A DNA stretch of 64,000 bases from Rubripirellula tenax (GCF_007860125.1 NZ_SJPW01000003.1:434001-498000), one strand, 5' to 3'; counted from the first letter of the stretch, positions 18,032 to 27,766 are shown. Numbers and translations: made by a program. Notes: generated by a model not told the origin, from the sequence alone.

Positions 18032-19126
18032 TCATTCTGCGGGATGCGACTTCAGCCAAATCCAACATGCCGCCGCCAAACCGGCTTCGACCACCATGAA
18101 GACGATCCTTGCCGCGACCGCCACCAAAAGAGAATGGACGGGCCCGATCGCAACCCCCAAAACCGACGTCAGCACCAATTCGCGTACGCCCGCCCCACCG
18201 GGCAACAGCGATGCAAAGCCGACCACCATCGCTAGTGAGATCGCAGCGGTTGCGATCGGATACAGCGACGTGATCTGCGGCAATGGATCAGCCGACGGAA
18301 TCGCCGTGATCAGCACCGTGAACGACGCGCCGATCAACAGCCAAGACAACAACGACCAAGCCCAACCGGACGCGAACAGGCTCCAACCGATGTTGCGATC
18401 CGACGATTGTGGTGAGACACGAGTGACGCGTATCGCGACCCGTCGCAGGATCGGCGGCAGCGTCGGTAATCCGGCCAACACCGCCGTCACGATGGCAGTG
18501 ATCGAAATCCAACGTGGCAGTTCCAGATTCACCGTCGCGACGGCGGCGACGACGGCGCCGACAGCCATCATCAAGAATGTTTCCAAAAAAACGCCGATCG
18601 TCGCAGTCAAAGGCTGGACGCCATCGCGGGCCAACACTCCGCCACGAAGCACGATCACCATGGCTTTGCCAGGAACATATTTTCCGACGTGGCCAAGCGT
18701 TTGGGCAACGATCGCCGTCGACCACTTCGGCCGACCGCCCAACGACGTGACCGCGCGGTGCAACAGCATCGCCGACGGCAGCAATCCCAACGCGTAGATC
18801 ACCGCCGACGCGGCAACTCGCCCCCAGCGAATATTCGCGAAACTGGGAAGTGAAGTCTTCAGCGTCGCCACACGGTCCGACATCGATCGGCCCGCCGCGT
18901 CATCTGGTTGTTCCGAGATCGCCTTCTCGAGCGACGCGATTTCTGCTTCGATCTTCGTCGTTTGCAAACGCCAGTTCTGCACCGACGATCGTCCCGCCAA
19001 CACCAAACCGACGACGACAATACCAGCGATAACAACTTGCGCGGCGCGTTTCCAAACCGGCGCACCCGCATGTGGCGTGGATGATCGATCCTCACTTTCG
19101 TCCGTTGCGTTTGATTCATTCAGCAC
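18032..19126 (-). CDS. Lysylphosphatidylglycerol synthase TM-region / flippase-like membrane protein
   Basis: 364 residues with about eight to nine hydrophobic segments and the family motif GHVGKYVPGKA (near residue 145), typical of the UPF0104/LPG_synthase_TM group whose members move or modify lipids. An SLLPGGAGVRELVL segment (near 310) is also characteristic. A short predicted coiled coil (KIEAEIASLEKAISEQ) sits between the first and second membrane segments. There is no aminoacyltransferase domain, so it is not a full MprF. The substrate is unknown. It precedes the VWA gene on the same strand. Confidence 0.85.
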   Translation of the reverse strand: MLNESNATDESEDRSSTPHAGAPVWKRAAQVVIAGIVVVGLVLAGRSSVQNWRLQTTKIEAEIASLEKAISEQPDDAAGRSMSDRVATLKTSLPSFANIRWGRVAASAVIYALGLLPSAMLLHRAVTSLGGRPKWSTAIVAQTLGHVGKYVPGKAMVIVLRGGVLARDGVQPLTATIGVFLETFLMMAVGAVVAAVATVNLELPRWISITAIVTAVLAGLPTLPPILRRVAIRVTRVSPQSSDRNIGWSLFASGWAWSLLSWLLIGASFTVLITAIPSADPLPQITSLYPIATAAISLAMVVGFASLLPGGAGVRELVLTSVLGVAIGPVHSLLVAVAARIVFMVVEAGLAAACWIWLKSHPAE

Positions 19127-19253
19127 AAAGGTTGTCTTTCACGGCGGCTGGGTCTCGACGGCACTTCAGTGCCAAAGGCTGTTCAAAGGCGACACGATCG
19201 TCCACAATTTCCGGGCGTTTCATTCGTCTGTTCCTTCGGCAAAGCTTGCCCCT

Positions 19254-20777
19254 ATGGCCAATCGCTCAAAAAAAACAACCAAAGCTTCCGTGGAAGCCGC
19301 CGAAACAGCAGACACCCATCCGCCCGAAAATCGGACGGCGTTACCATCGTTGTCGCGCATCTTGTCGGTGGTGATGTTGATCTTGGGGATCATAGCGGTC
19401 GGTGCGTTGTTCTACAAAGTGATGGCCGGGTTCTTCGTCCCGTTGTTTTTGGCGGCGTTGCTGGTTGTGATCTTTCGTCCCGTTCACGAATGGATCTTCC
19501 TTCGTACCGGTGGAAAAAAACGGGTGTCGGCGCTTGCGACGACGGGCCTGGTGTTGGCGGTGGTACTGATGCCGTTGATCCTGATCATCTCGGTAGCGAC
19601 CAGCCAATTCACTGCCATGGTCAGCCACGTCAACTTCGAGGCCCTGACCCAGGCACTTGATCGTGGCCGCGAACAACTGGGCATTTCACTTGCGCATGCC
19701 GAACAGTTCCGTCGACTGGACCAGTTAAGCGATTCGCTTGATGAAACCGAAGACGCCACGATCGTCGTTGCGAATGTCAATGAAGCCTACGCGTTGGTCG
19801 ATTTCCTTCAGCGAGAAGTCGAAGGCCCCGAGACGGCGGCTGCGTTTGCCGACATCGCGATGGATCAATTGCGAGAGTTCGGATCGCCCGCGACGGAAGA
19901 ACCCGCCGTCGATGAAGAGAATCCGATCGGTAAGCTTGATGCTGAAGAACGGTTTCATCGACAAAGCTTGGCGGCCTCGGCATCGATTCGAAATTGGATG
20001 CGAGCCAAACTGGGCGGCACGTTCACCAGCCAGCTTCGGCTGCTGGCCAACCCCAGCGCCGAAGACTTCAAAAATTTGTTGTCGCGAGTTCGCGAGACAC
20101 TGCAACCGCGATTTGTCAGCTTGACCAGCGCGACGGGCACCTACTTGATCCAGATCCTGGTCGGCTTAGCAGTGCTGGTGATCGCCGTTTATTTTTTCTT
20201 GATCGATGGTGCGGCAATGATTCGAACGCTGATGCGATTGAGCCCGCTTGATGACAACTACGAAGCCCGGTTGTTGATGGAGTTTGACCGAACCAGCCGT
20301 GCGGTCGTGTTGGCGAGCGTACTTAGCGCTCTGGTTCAGGGTGTTCTATCGGCAATCGCGTTTTGGTTCTGTGGCTTCGAGTCGATCATCTTGTTGTTTC
20401 TGATCACATCGATGATGGCGCTGGTGCCATTCTTGGGCGCCGCATCCGTATGGCTTCCGTGTGCCGTCTACTTGGGCACCGTCGACCAACGATGGACGGC
20501 GGCGGTGGTGCTGGCGATCTACGGCACGACGATCGTTTCATCGATCGACAACGTCATCAAGATGTACGTGTTGCAAGGACGATCGACGCTGCATCCGTTG
20601 TTTGCGTTGTTGAGTGTGCTGGGAGGCGTCAAAGTGTTTGGCCCGATCGGAATTCTGGTGGGCCCGATGGTCGTGGTGTTCTTGCAGACGCTGCTGGAAA
20701 TCCTGAACCATGAACTGGCCGGACGCGATGCGACGGCCGCCCTGGAAGGGACACCCCCCATGGCCGAAGCGGATTGA
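19254..20777 (+). CDS. AI-2E family transporter (PerM-like membrane protein)
   Basis: 507 residues from the ATG at 19254; the frame is open 59 codons earlier, but that would overlap the divergent gene and has no family match. Several membrane segments at the N-terminus (MLILGIIAVGALFYKVMAGFFVPLFLAAL) and at the C-terminus (YFFLIDGAAMIRTLM; ALVPFLGAASVWLP; VFGPIGILVGPMVVVFLQTL) match the AI-2E/PerM family, with a long soluble insert between about residues 150 and 270. Some family members export signalling or small molecules; others are Na+/H+ antiporters. The substrate cannot be told. Confidence 0.9.
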   Translation: MANRSKKTTKASVEAAETADTHPPENRTALPSLSRILSVVMLILGIIAVGALFYKVMAGFFVPLFLAALLVVIFRPVHEWIFLRTGGKKRVSALATTGLVLAVVLMPLILIISVATSQFTAMVSHVNFEALTQALDRGREQLGISLAHAEQFRRLDQLSDSLDETEDATIVVANVNEAYALVDFLQREVEGPETAAAFADIAMDQLREFGSPATEEPAVDEENPIGKLDAEERFHRQSLAASASIRNWMRAKLGGTFTSQLRLLANPSAEDFKNLLSRVRETLQPRFVSLTSATGTYLIQILVGLAVLVIAVYFFLIDGAAMIRTLMRLSPLDDNYEARLLMEFDRTSRAVVLASVLSALVQGVLSAIAFWFCGFESIILLFLITSMMALVPFLGAASVWLPCAVYLGTVDQRWTAAVVLAIYGTTIVSSIDNVIKMYVLQGRSTLHPLFALLSVLGGVKVFGPIGILVGPMVVVFLQTLLEILNHELAGRDATAALEGTPPMAEAD

Positions 20778-21111
20778 CGTGATTGACGGCGTTTCGCGAC
20801 GACCGAGAAAACATTCACGGTTGTTTCTCGAAATTTCGGATTTTCAGCGTATCCTGGCATCATCGTGCTAGTTTTCGGCCCTTCTGTTAAGGATTCGGTC
20901 TTGCAGTGTGCCTATGATTAGCCCTTAAGTCAGATTTTGATCCGTAAACGCGATTTTTACCGGCCCTTCCGGTGGCACAACGCTGCGAACATCCGCGGCT
21001 CGACCAGTCGCATTGTCGCTCACGATTGGGGATCGCGTATCGGAGTAAGGCGACTTATCGGTTACCGAGCTCAACTGAGCTTTTTTCATCGCTTTTGTTA
21101 AGGAATTTCAC
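20778..21111 (+). promoter_or_regulatory. Long leader upstream of the DUF1559 gene
   Basis: No convincing gene is found in these 334 bases. Just before the ATG there is a pyrimidine-rich stretch after a small inverted repeat (GAGCTCAACTGAGC then six Ts, about 21067-21086) that could be an attenuator-like hairpin, but its loop is too short to be confident. The region most likely carries the promoter and an untranslated leader of the pilin-like gene. Confidence 0.3.
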
Positions 21112-22335
21112 ATGTCATCGTCTCGAAACAGATCAGCTTTTACGCTGGTCGAATTGTTGGTGGTCATTGCGATCATCGGCGTGTTGGTTGGCTTGTTGTT
21201 GCCGGCCGTTCAAGCGGCCCGCGAAGCGGCTCGCCGAATGAGCTGCAGCAACAATTTCAAGCAAATCGGCTTGGCCGTCCACAATTACCACTCGGCATAC
21301 AAGCAGTTGCCGCGACAAGGCACGGGCACACCCAACCTAGGCGGCCAACCCGACGGCCAAACGGTTGCCGGTGCACCGACGGCGAACAGCCGTCTTGAAT
21401 TAAGCTGGTTGGTTGGACTGACGCCGTTCATCGAACAACAAGCTTTGTGGGAGCAAATTTCCAATCCGTTCCAAGATGTTGCCTCAGGTGCGATTTTCCC
21501 GCCAATGGGCCCTGGCCCACGACGCTGGCTCGCTCACCATGCAGTTACGCTTTACGATCCCTGGATGACAGAAGTTCCTGGCTTCCGTTGCCCGAGTGAC
21601 CCAGGTGTCGGACTGCCCGGTCAAGGCCGAACCAACTACATCGCCTGCCAAGGCGACTCGGCCGAACAGATCAACGGCAGCATTGGCGACAACGGCAACG
21701 TGGCAAGCACCCAGGCCGCGATCAATCGTCAAGCGTCGTGCCGCGGTTTTTTCGTACCGCGTGAAAAGGCCGCCTTCCGTGACGTCTTGGACGGACTGTC
21801 CAATACCATCATGGCCGGCGAAATCATCACCGACTTGGGCGACAACGACACCAGAAGCCGCGGTGCACTCTCGGGCGGCAACGTTCGCCAACCCGGTGGG
21901 AACTTACTGTGCGATATTCAAAGGGATCCACTGCGTCCCCAGTTTTGGAATGTTGCGGGCAATTACGTTCCCGTGCTGCTGCAAGGTGGCGGTACCGATC
22001 CTGAACAACGCCGCGGCCTGAAATGGGCGATGAGCCGCTCGATCTGGGGCGTTTTCAATACGATCCTTCCGCCCAACGGCCTGATCTGCATGGACAGCAA
22101 CAACTTCAACACCGGACTGCTGCCCGCCAGCAGCCGTCACCAAGGTGGGGTCCACGTTTTGATGGGCGATGGCGCTGTCAAATTCGTCACCGATTCGATC
22201 GAAACGGGCAATCGCAGCAGCGCTCACGTCGGCACTGGAGCTAACTTGGTGCCGCCCGGATCGCAAAGCCCGTTCGGACTTTGGGGTGCCTTGGGTACCC
22301 GCGGTGCGAAAGAAGTCGACGTCACCATCGAGTAA
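21112..22335 (+). CDS. DUF1559 pilin-like protein with type IV prepilin N-terminus
   Basis: 407 residues starting with a prepilin-type leader: RSAFTLVELLVVIAIIGVLV gives the F-T-x-V-E-L methylation motif followed by the hydrophobic helix. The rest is the DUF1559 domain, with AAREAARRMSCSNNFKQIGL right after the helix, CPSDPG later and HQGGVHVLMGDGAVKFV near the C-terminus. The family is greatly expanded in planctomycetes; products are pseudopilin-like and probably surface-located, with no proven role. A strong terminator and a tiny lipoprotein gene follow. Confidence 0.95.
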   Translation: MSSSRNRSAFTLVELLVVIAIIGVLVGLLLPAVQAAREAARRMSCSNNFKQIGLAVHNYHSAYKQLPRQGTGTPNLGGQPDGQTVAGAPTANSRLELSWLVGLTPFIEQQALWEQISNPFQDVASGAIFPPMGPGPRRWLAHHAVTLYDPWMTEVPGFRCPSDPGVGLPGQGRTNYIACQGDSAEQINGSIGDNGNVASTQAAINRQASCRGFFVPREKAAFRDVLDGLSNTIMAGEIITDLGDNDTRSRGALSGGNVRQPGGNLLCDIQRDPLRPQFWNVAGNYVPVLLQGGGTDPEQRRGLKWAMSRSIWGVFNTILPPNGLICMDSNNFNTGLLPASSRHQGGVHVLMGDGAVKFVTDSIETGNRSSAHVGTGANLVPPGSQSPFGLWGALGTRGAKEVDVTIE

Positions 22336-22375
22336 TTCGGCTGCTCGCTTTGCGAGCAATCACTGGCCATCGACG

Positions 22376-22413
22376 CACGGCCGGCAGCCCCATCGGCTGC
22401 CGGCCGTGTTTTT
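22376..22413 (+). terminator. Rho-independent terminator after the DUF1559 gene
   Basis: A perfect 14-base-pair stem (22376-22389 with 22395-22408), five-base loop, then five Ts. It lies 40 bases past the DUF1559 stop and before the small lipoprotein gene. Confidence 0.95.
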
Positions 22414-22461
22414 CTAGATCTGATCCATTTCCGTCCCGTTTTCCAAACCGAAACGCCAAAA

Positions 22462-22620
22462 ATGAAACGCTTCACCTTTCTCGCTTTGTTCCTGCTAACG
22501 CTTTCGACCATCGTCGGTTGTGGCGGACCATCCGAAACCGCGCCTGCCGCCAGCCAGGACGAACTGTCCCAATGGGTCAACGAAAACCCAGCACCTGAAG
22601 AAGTCGAACTCGAAGAGTAA
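22462..22620 (+). CDS. Small lipoprotein of 52 residues
   Basis: A short open frame starting at the ATG at 22462 and ending in TAA at 22620. It begins MKRFTFLALFLLTLSTIVGC: a charged start, hydrophobic core and lipobox VGC at residue 20, followed by GGPSETAPAA and an acidic tail ending in EELEE-like residues. Tiny lipoproteins of this type commonly follow DUF1559 genes in planctomycetes. Because a strong terminator separates the two, it either depends on read-through or on its own promoter in the 50 bases between. Function unknown. Confidence 0.8.
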   Translation: MKRFTFLALFLLTLSTIVGCGGPSETAPAASQDELSQWVNENPAPEEVELEE

Positions 22621-22625
22621 TCCGC

Positions 22626-23600
22626 TTACGCGGTTTCGCGCCCAACCGATCGACTGGTGGCGCGATAGCGGTCGACCAACAGGCCCCGCTCGGGGCCAAA
22701 CAGCATGGCAACCAGCATTTGCAGTGTCGCCGCCAACACGATTGCACCCGACGTCGTCACACTCTCGACGTAAGGCAACCCCAACGCACGGGTGATCGGA
22801 CCGGGCAGCGTGATGGCGGCCAAATGCCCCAACACGCACGCCGAAACGCCGGCGGCCATCGACACCAAGATCATGGGCCGCAGTCGGCGGTTGATGAAGA
22901 ACGCCGTCGACGGCGGGATCACCAACATGCCGATCGCCAAGATGCTGCCGACGACCTCGAACGCGGTCACAATCGTGGCCGTCGTGATCGTCATCAATCC
23001 GTAGTGCACCCAGCGCGGATCCAACCCCAGCGTGCCGGCCAATTGCGGGTCGAACGTCGTCATCATCAATTCTTTGAATAAGACGACCACCAGCACCAAA
23101 TTGATCACCAGCATGATTGCGGACGTGATCGCTTCGGAGGGAATGCCCTTGGACAACCCGATCGTGTCTAGCTGACCGTACAATACACATTCGAGATCGA
23201 CGTCGCTTTGGTCGGCGAATTGACGCAACATGATCAGCCCAATCGCGAACAAAGTTGTGAACACGACGCCCAGCGCCGCATCGCCGCGGATCCAACCGGC
23301 CGACGTTACCCACTGCGTCAAAAATGCGGTCAAAAGCCCGGCGACCATAGCGCCGCCGAACATCATCGTTTGACGAAACGCCCAACCGGCATCCGGGTCG
23401 ACCCAGCCCCAACCTTGCAACATCCCGACGGCGATGAACGCACCAACGACGCCCGGCAGCGCCGCGTGCGTCAGCGCATCGGCGATCATGCTTTGCTTGC
23501 GCAGAAACAAAAAGCAGCCGGGAATCGCACTCGCCATCGCAACCAGCGATGAGGTCACAATGATCCAAGTATCAATCGACGACCAAACGATAGAATTCAC
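22626..23600 (-). CDS. Metal ABC transporter permease (ZnuB/MntB type)
   Basis: 324 residues with eight or so membrane segments in the ABC-3 family pattern; GCFLFLRKQSMIADALTHAALPGV near residue 28 is the typical motif, as is PPSTAFFINRRL later. Such permeases import zinc or manganese together with an ATPase and a substrate-binding lipoprotein. Neither partner is visible here: the only neighbour upstream on the same strand is a small membrane protein. The gene either works with subunits encoded elsewhere or is a leftover of an operon. It ends six bases from the stop of the convergent lipoprotein gene. Confidence 0.92.
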   Translation of the reverse strand: MNSIVWSSIDTWIIVTSSLVAMASAIPGCFLFLRKQSMIADALTHAALPGVVGAFIAVGMLQGWGWVDPDAGWAFRQTMMFGGAMVAGLLTAFLTQWVTSAGWIRGDAALGVVFTTLFAIGLIMLRQFADQSDVDLECVLYGQLDTIGLSKGIPSEAITSAIMLVINLVLVVVLFKELMMTTFDPQLAGTLGLDPRWVHYGLMTITTATIVTAFEVVGSILAIGMLVIPPSTAFFINRRLRPMILVSMAAGVSACVLGHLAAITLPGPITRALGLPYVESVTTSGAIVLAATLQMLVAMLFGPERGLLVDRYRATSRSVGRETA

Positions 23601-23640
23601 AGACTCACCCTGTCACGAAGAATACCAGTGGAGCGACGAA

Positions 23641-24003
23641 TCACCGGAGCACTTGAGAATAGTTGGCCACAAACAAACCGACATGAACGAACAACAACAC
23701 CAGCGACGCGGTTCGATAATTTGAAAACAGCCCCGAAATAGCAAGCACACTTCCGAGCGCCGCGACCAATGCTCCGCCGGCGGGAAACCACCACAAAGCC
23801 GCCGACGCAAACCCGACCACCATCATCGATGCGGCAACCGCACCCATCGCGGTGTAGCGCATCGGGCCGACGTCCAACAACGGTTCGATCGCAACCGTTT
23901 GCGGAAGAGGATCGACGGCGAACGGTGATCCGATTCGGACGGATTCCGCTGCCAACCCCGTCGCCGGATCAACCGCAACCTCATCGGACTGTCTATCGTT
24001 CAT
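23641..24003 (-). CDS. Small two- to three-span membrane protein, unknown function
   Basis: 120 residues with a soluble N-terminus of about 45 residues and hydrophobic segments at about 50-70, 74-92 and 96-115 (AMGAVAASMMVVGFASAALW; GALVAALGSVLAISGLF; ASLVLLFVHVGLFVANY). I do not recognise a family. It lies 40 bases upstream of the metal permease gene on the same strand and is probably co-transcribed with it. The start ATG at 24003 has no competitor nearby. Confidence 0.65.
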   Translation of the reverse strand: MNDRQSDEVAVDPATGLAAESVRIGSPFAVDPLPQTVAIEPLLDVGPMRYTAMGAVAASMMVVGFASAALWWFPAGGALVAALGSVLAISGLFSNYRTASLVLLFVHVGLFVANYSQVLR

Positions 24004-24241
24004 GGATTCGCGGCCCAGCCGAAAGAAACTTCGTTGCCAAAATTACGGTCTGCCGACTATCCTAGACACGCATCCTTTGAGAATCGCGGCACACCCTATG
24101 CTTGATCTTACCCAACCGAATGAACGACGGTGATGGGACGCGGCCGGCAATTCCCGATTGTCGGTCGACGTGATCGGTGGCAGTTCTCTTAGAATCCCTC
24201 TCCAAACTCATCCCACCCACTGATTTCGTAGGATCGATTGA

Positions 24242-27200
24242 ATGCCGAATCCCATGTCTGGGCGCACTTGGTTTCGCCTCGCTAACCAGTCCGCACCAGA
24301 AGCGACGGCAATCAATTGGTCTTGGGCCACGCGTTTGCGGAATTTTTGCTGCCTGGCGGTGATTCTGGCCAACTCGGTGATTCTGGTGAGCGCAGCGACC
24401 GCTGGCGACTTCAAGCAACCCGAACCGCTTGAACCCCAGATCGCCGAAGCGTCGGCCGAAGCCACCGAATCCATGGCGGGCATTCGCATCCCCAAAGGAT
24501 GGAAGATCGAACTTTACGCCGCAGAGCCTGATGTCGCCAACATTGTCGCATTTGACATCGATCATCGCGGTCGATTGTTTGTGTGTGAAAGCTATCGACA
24601 AAGCCGCGGCGTGACCGACAACCGCGGGCATGACGAAGAATGGTTGCTGGCCGACTTGGAATCCGAGACGGTGCAAGACCGAATCGATTACCACAAACGC
24701 CTGCTCGGCGATGCGGCCGTCACCTACGCCCAACACGACGATCGAATCCGCCGCTTGGTGGACACCGACGGCGACGGACGAGTCGACGAAAGTGTCGTGG
24801 TCGCCAACGGATTCAACCGCATCGAAGAGGGTACCGGCGCCGGCGTGCTGGTTCGCGGCGAGAACATTTACTACACGTGCATTCCGAAGCTTTGGAAACT
24901 GGTCGATGCCGATGATGACGGCAAGGCGGACGAGCGAGTCGTTCTGTCGGATGGATACGGAGTTCGCGTAGCGTTTCGCGGTCACGACATGCACGGTTTG
25001 ATCATCGGTCCCGATGGGCGTCTGTACTTCAGCATCGGTGACCGAGGTTATCACGTCACAACCGAAGACGGCCGAGTGTTAGCCAATCCAAAATCGGGCG
25101 CTGTGTTTCGCTGCGAACTGGATGGATCGGGCTTAGAGGTATTCGCCACCGGCATGCGAAATCCACAAGAATTGGCTTTCAATGACGTCGGCGATCTGTT
25201 CTCGGTCGACAACAACAGCGATAGCGGCGACAAGGCTCGGATCATCAACATTTTGGAAGGCGGTGATTCCGGATGGCGGATGCAGTATCAGTATCTGGCG
25301 GATCGTGGCCCCTTCAATCGCGATAAAATCTGGGAACCGTTCCACAACGAACAACCCGCCTACATCGTGCCGCCGATCATCAATTTCACCGACGGCCCGA
25401 GCGGACTGGAGCATTACCCGGGCACCGGTTTCGGCGACCAACTGAACGGCCAGTTTCTGATTTGCGACTTCCGCGGCGGTCCGGCCAACAGCGGCATTCG
25501 TTCGTTCAAGCTGGACAACGACGGCGCGTTTTACAAGATGGGCGAAGACTCGGATCCGATCTGGACCGTGTTGGCAACGGATATCAAGTTCGGTCCCGAT
25601 GGTCACATATATGTCAGCGACTGGGTCGACGGATGGGAAGGCCTGGGCAAGGGCCGCGTGTACCGATTGAGCGACCCCAACGAAATCGCCAAACCGATTG
25701 TGTCCGAAGTGAAAACGCTGCTCGCCGACGACTGGACCGAGCAAGAATCGGCCAAGCTGTCGAAACTGATCGGACACGTCGATCGCCGGGTTCGTTTCGA
25801 AGCCCAATGGGAATTGGCTCGCCGCAGCGACGTGAATACCCTTTCGACAATCGCGATGGACACCCAGGCACCGACCACCACTCGCCTACACGCGATTTGG
25901 GGTATCGACCAAGTCTCGCGAATGCAACTTGCCAAAGCGAGCGCCGCGACTGCCCGAGCAACGACCGAAGAATCCGGGGAACCCAGCACGGATGCGATCG
26001 ATACGTCGACCGCCGTTTCCGCACTTGACGATCTGACTGAATTGCTTGGCGAACATGACGCGATCATTCGCGCTGCCGTTGCCAAAATCATGGGCGATCG
26101 TGGTGTGACCGCATCGGCGGCGAGCCTGCGTGAACGATTGACCGACGATTCCGCTCGCGTCCAGTACGCGGCGATGCTGTCGCTTGGAAAGCTAAAGGAT
26201 GCGACCGCAATGGGTTTCGTCGTCGACATCCTGGCCAACAACGACAACGCCGATCCGGCGCTCCGTCATGCCGGCGTGATGTATTTGTCGTCCGCGATCA
26301 CCCCCCAATCGATCGGCGAATTGGCAACGCACCCCAACGAATCAGTGCGTCGCGCCGCCGTGGTGGCGCTCCGCCGGCAAAAAAGTGGATTGATCTCGCG
26401 ATTCCTCAAAGACGCCAGCCCGTTGGTCGTTTCGGAAGCAGCTCGCGCGATCCACGACGAACCGGTGCCGATGGCGCTGCAGTCGCTTGCCTCGCTGATC
26501 AAAGTTCCGGAGTCGGGCGCGGAACTGAGCGATCAAGAACTGATCCGTCGAATTTTGAACGCCAACTTTCGATTGGGGACGACCGAATCGGCCGTCGCGC
26601 TTGCCGGATATGCGGGCCGAGTTTCGGCCGTTGCCGAAATGCGAATCGAGGCGATGGACATGTTGGCCGACTGGGCGATCCCAGATCCTCGTGACCGCGT
26701 GACGAACGTTTATCGTGAACCCAAACAACGACCGCTGTCGGATGCCGCCAGTGCTTTATCGCCCCAGATCGACCTCTTGATGACCTCGCAAGAATCGGTC
26801 CGCGAAAAGGCGATCGAAGTGGCGTCAGAACTGGGCATTCAAAAGATCGTTCCGTTGCTGGCCCAACGAGTCGTCGACGGAAAATTGCGACCGTCACTGC
26901 GTGCGACCGCGCTGGCATCGATGGCGAAATTGGACGCAATGGACGCGGTCCAACTGGCCAATCAGGTGCCCATGCAACCGGCCAACGAACTGCTGCTTGC
27001 GGCGCTGGAAGTTCTGGCGAAACACGATTCGAAAAATTCGATCGGCAAATTCATCGAAGCAACCCAAAGCCGAAACGTCGAAGCCCGCCAATTGGGATGG
27101 GACTTGCTCGGCACCAGCAATTCGCCCGAAGCGCTGGCCACGATCATTGGTGGCGTCCAAAGCTATCTCGACGGATCGATGGCGGCTGAAGTCGAATTGA

Positions 27201-27766
27201 ACGTGATCGAAGCCGCCCAAGGCAAGCTGGACGATGCGATGAACCAGCAATTGATCGAACATCAACGTTCGCTCGCTGAAACAGACGCACTTGGAAAGTG
27301 GCTACCTTCGCTCAGCGGAGGCAACGTCAGCAAGGGACACAAACTGTTCCACGAGAAAACCGAACTATCGTGCCTGCGATGCCATAAAGTGGATCGGGCG
27401 GGCGGGGAAGTGGGTCCGAATTTGACGGTGATCGGCAAGACTCGCGATCGCCGCTACCTGCTCGAATCGATCTGTTTGCCGGACGCGAAGATCGCCGAAG
27501 GGTTTGAAACGGCGGTCATCGCGAATGATTCGGGACAGGTTTTTTCGGGCATTCTGAAGTCCGAAAATGACGATTTTGTGGAACTGATCCAGAACGATGG
27601 CAGCCAGGTCCAGGTCTTCGTCGACGAAATTGTCGCCCGCCGAAAGGGTAAAAGTTCGATGCCGGACGACTTGACCAAGTTCATGACGCCCCGTGAATTA
27701 CGCGATTTGGTGGCATATCTGGCCAGTCTGCAGGTCGACCCGCGGGCAGCAGAGGATGTCGAGTGA
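24242..27766 (+). CDS. Large PVC-type haem-binding protein: dehydrogenase-like propeller, HEAT repeats, cytochrome c
   Basis: 1174 residues. A hydrophobic export segment lies at about 35-55. Residues about 80-500 form the planctomycete membrane-bound-dehydrogenase-like propeller (IPKGWKIELYAAEPDVANI; DTDGDGRVDESVVVANGFN; HDMHGLIIGPDGRLYFSIGD). Residues about 505-950 are HEAT/PBS-lyase-like helical repeats (VRRAAVVALRRQKSG). The C-terminus carries a Pirellula-type haem domain with CLRCH (C1044, C1047, H1048) and GGEVGPNLTVIGKTRDRRYLLESI. The family is specific to Planctomycetes and Verrucomicrobia; it is exported and likely oxidises a sugar or alcohol, but the substrate is unknown. It appears to be transcribed alone. 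Confidence 0.93.
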   Translation: MPNPMSGRTWFRLANQSAPEATAINWSWATRLRNFCCLAVILANSVILVSAATAGDFKQPEPLEPQIAEASAEATESMAGIRIPKGWKIELYAAEPDVANIVAFDIDHRGRLFVCESYRQSRGVTDNRGHDEEWLLADLESETVQDRIDYHKRLLGDAAVTYAQHDDRIRRLVDTDGDGRVDESVVVANGFNRIEEGTGAGVLVRGENIYYTCIPKLWKLVDADDDGKADERVVLSDGYGVRVAFRGHDMHGLIIGPDGRLYFSIGDRGYHVTTEDGRVLANPKSGAVFRCELDGSGLEVFATGMRNPQELAFNDVGDLFSVDNNSDSGDKARIINILEGGDSGWRMQYQYLADRGPFNRDKIWEPFHNEQPAYIVPPIINFTDGPSGLEHYPGTGFGDQLNGQFLICDFRGGPANSGIRSFKLDNDGAFYKMGEDSDPIWTVLATDIKFGPDGHIYVSDWVDGWEGLGKGRVYRLSDPNEIAKPIVSEVKTLLADDWTEQESAKLSKLIGHVDRRVRFEAQWELARRSDVNTLSTIAMDTQAPTTTRLHAIWGIDQVSRMQLAKASAATARATTEESGEPSTDAIDTSTAVSALDDLTELLGEHDAIIRAAVAKIMGDRGVTASAASLRERLTDDSARVQYAAMLSLGKLKDATAMGFVVDILANNDNADPALRHAGVMYLSSAITPQSIGELATHPNESVRRAAVVALRRQKSGLISRFLKDASPLVVSEAARAIHDEPVPMALQSLASLIKVPESGAELSDQELIRRILNANFRLGTTESAVALAGYAGRVSAVAEMRIEAMDMLADWAIPDPRDRVTNVYREPKQRPLSDAASALSPQIDLLMTSQESVREKAIEVASELGIQKIVPLLAQRVVDGKLRPSLRATALASMAKLDAMDAVQLANQVPMQPANELLLAALEVLAKHDSKNSIGKFIEATQSRNVEARQLGWDLLGTSNSPEALATIIGGVQSYLDGSMAAEVELNVIEAAQGKLDDAMNQQLIEHQRSLAETDALGKWLPSLSGGNVSKGHKLFHEKTELSCLRCHKVDRAGGEVGPNLTVIGKTRDRRYLLESICLPDAKIAEGFETAVIANDSGQVFSGILKSENDDFVELIQNDGSQVQVFVDEIVARRKGKSSMPDDLTKFMTPRELRDLVAYLASLQVDPRAAEDVE

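Noticed and set aside
21067-21086. GAGCTCAACTGAGC followed by T-run before the DUF1559 start
   Set aside because: The loop would be two bases, too tight for a stable hairpin in full; mentioned only as part of the leader.
22495-23568. Minus-strand open frame of 357 codons
   Set aside because: Overlaps the metal permease in another frame; Arg- and Asp-rich composition is that of a frame shadow.
24062-25054. Minus-strand open frame of 330 codons
   Set aside because: Antisense to the 5' part of the large haem-binding HEAT protein; no domain or signal seen.
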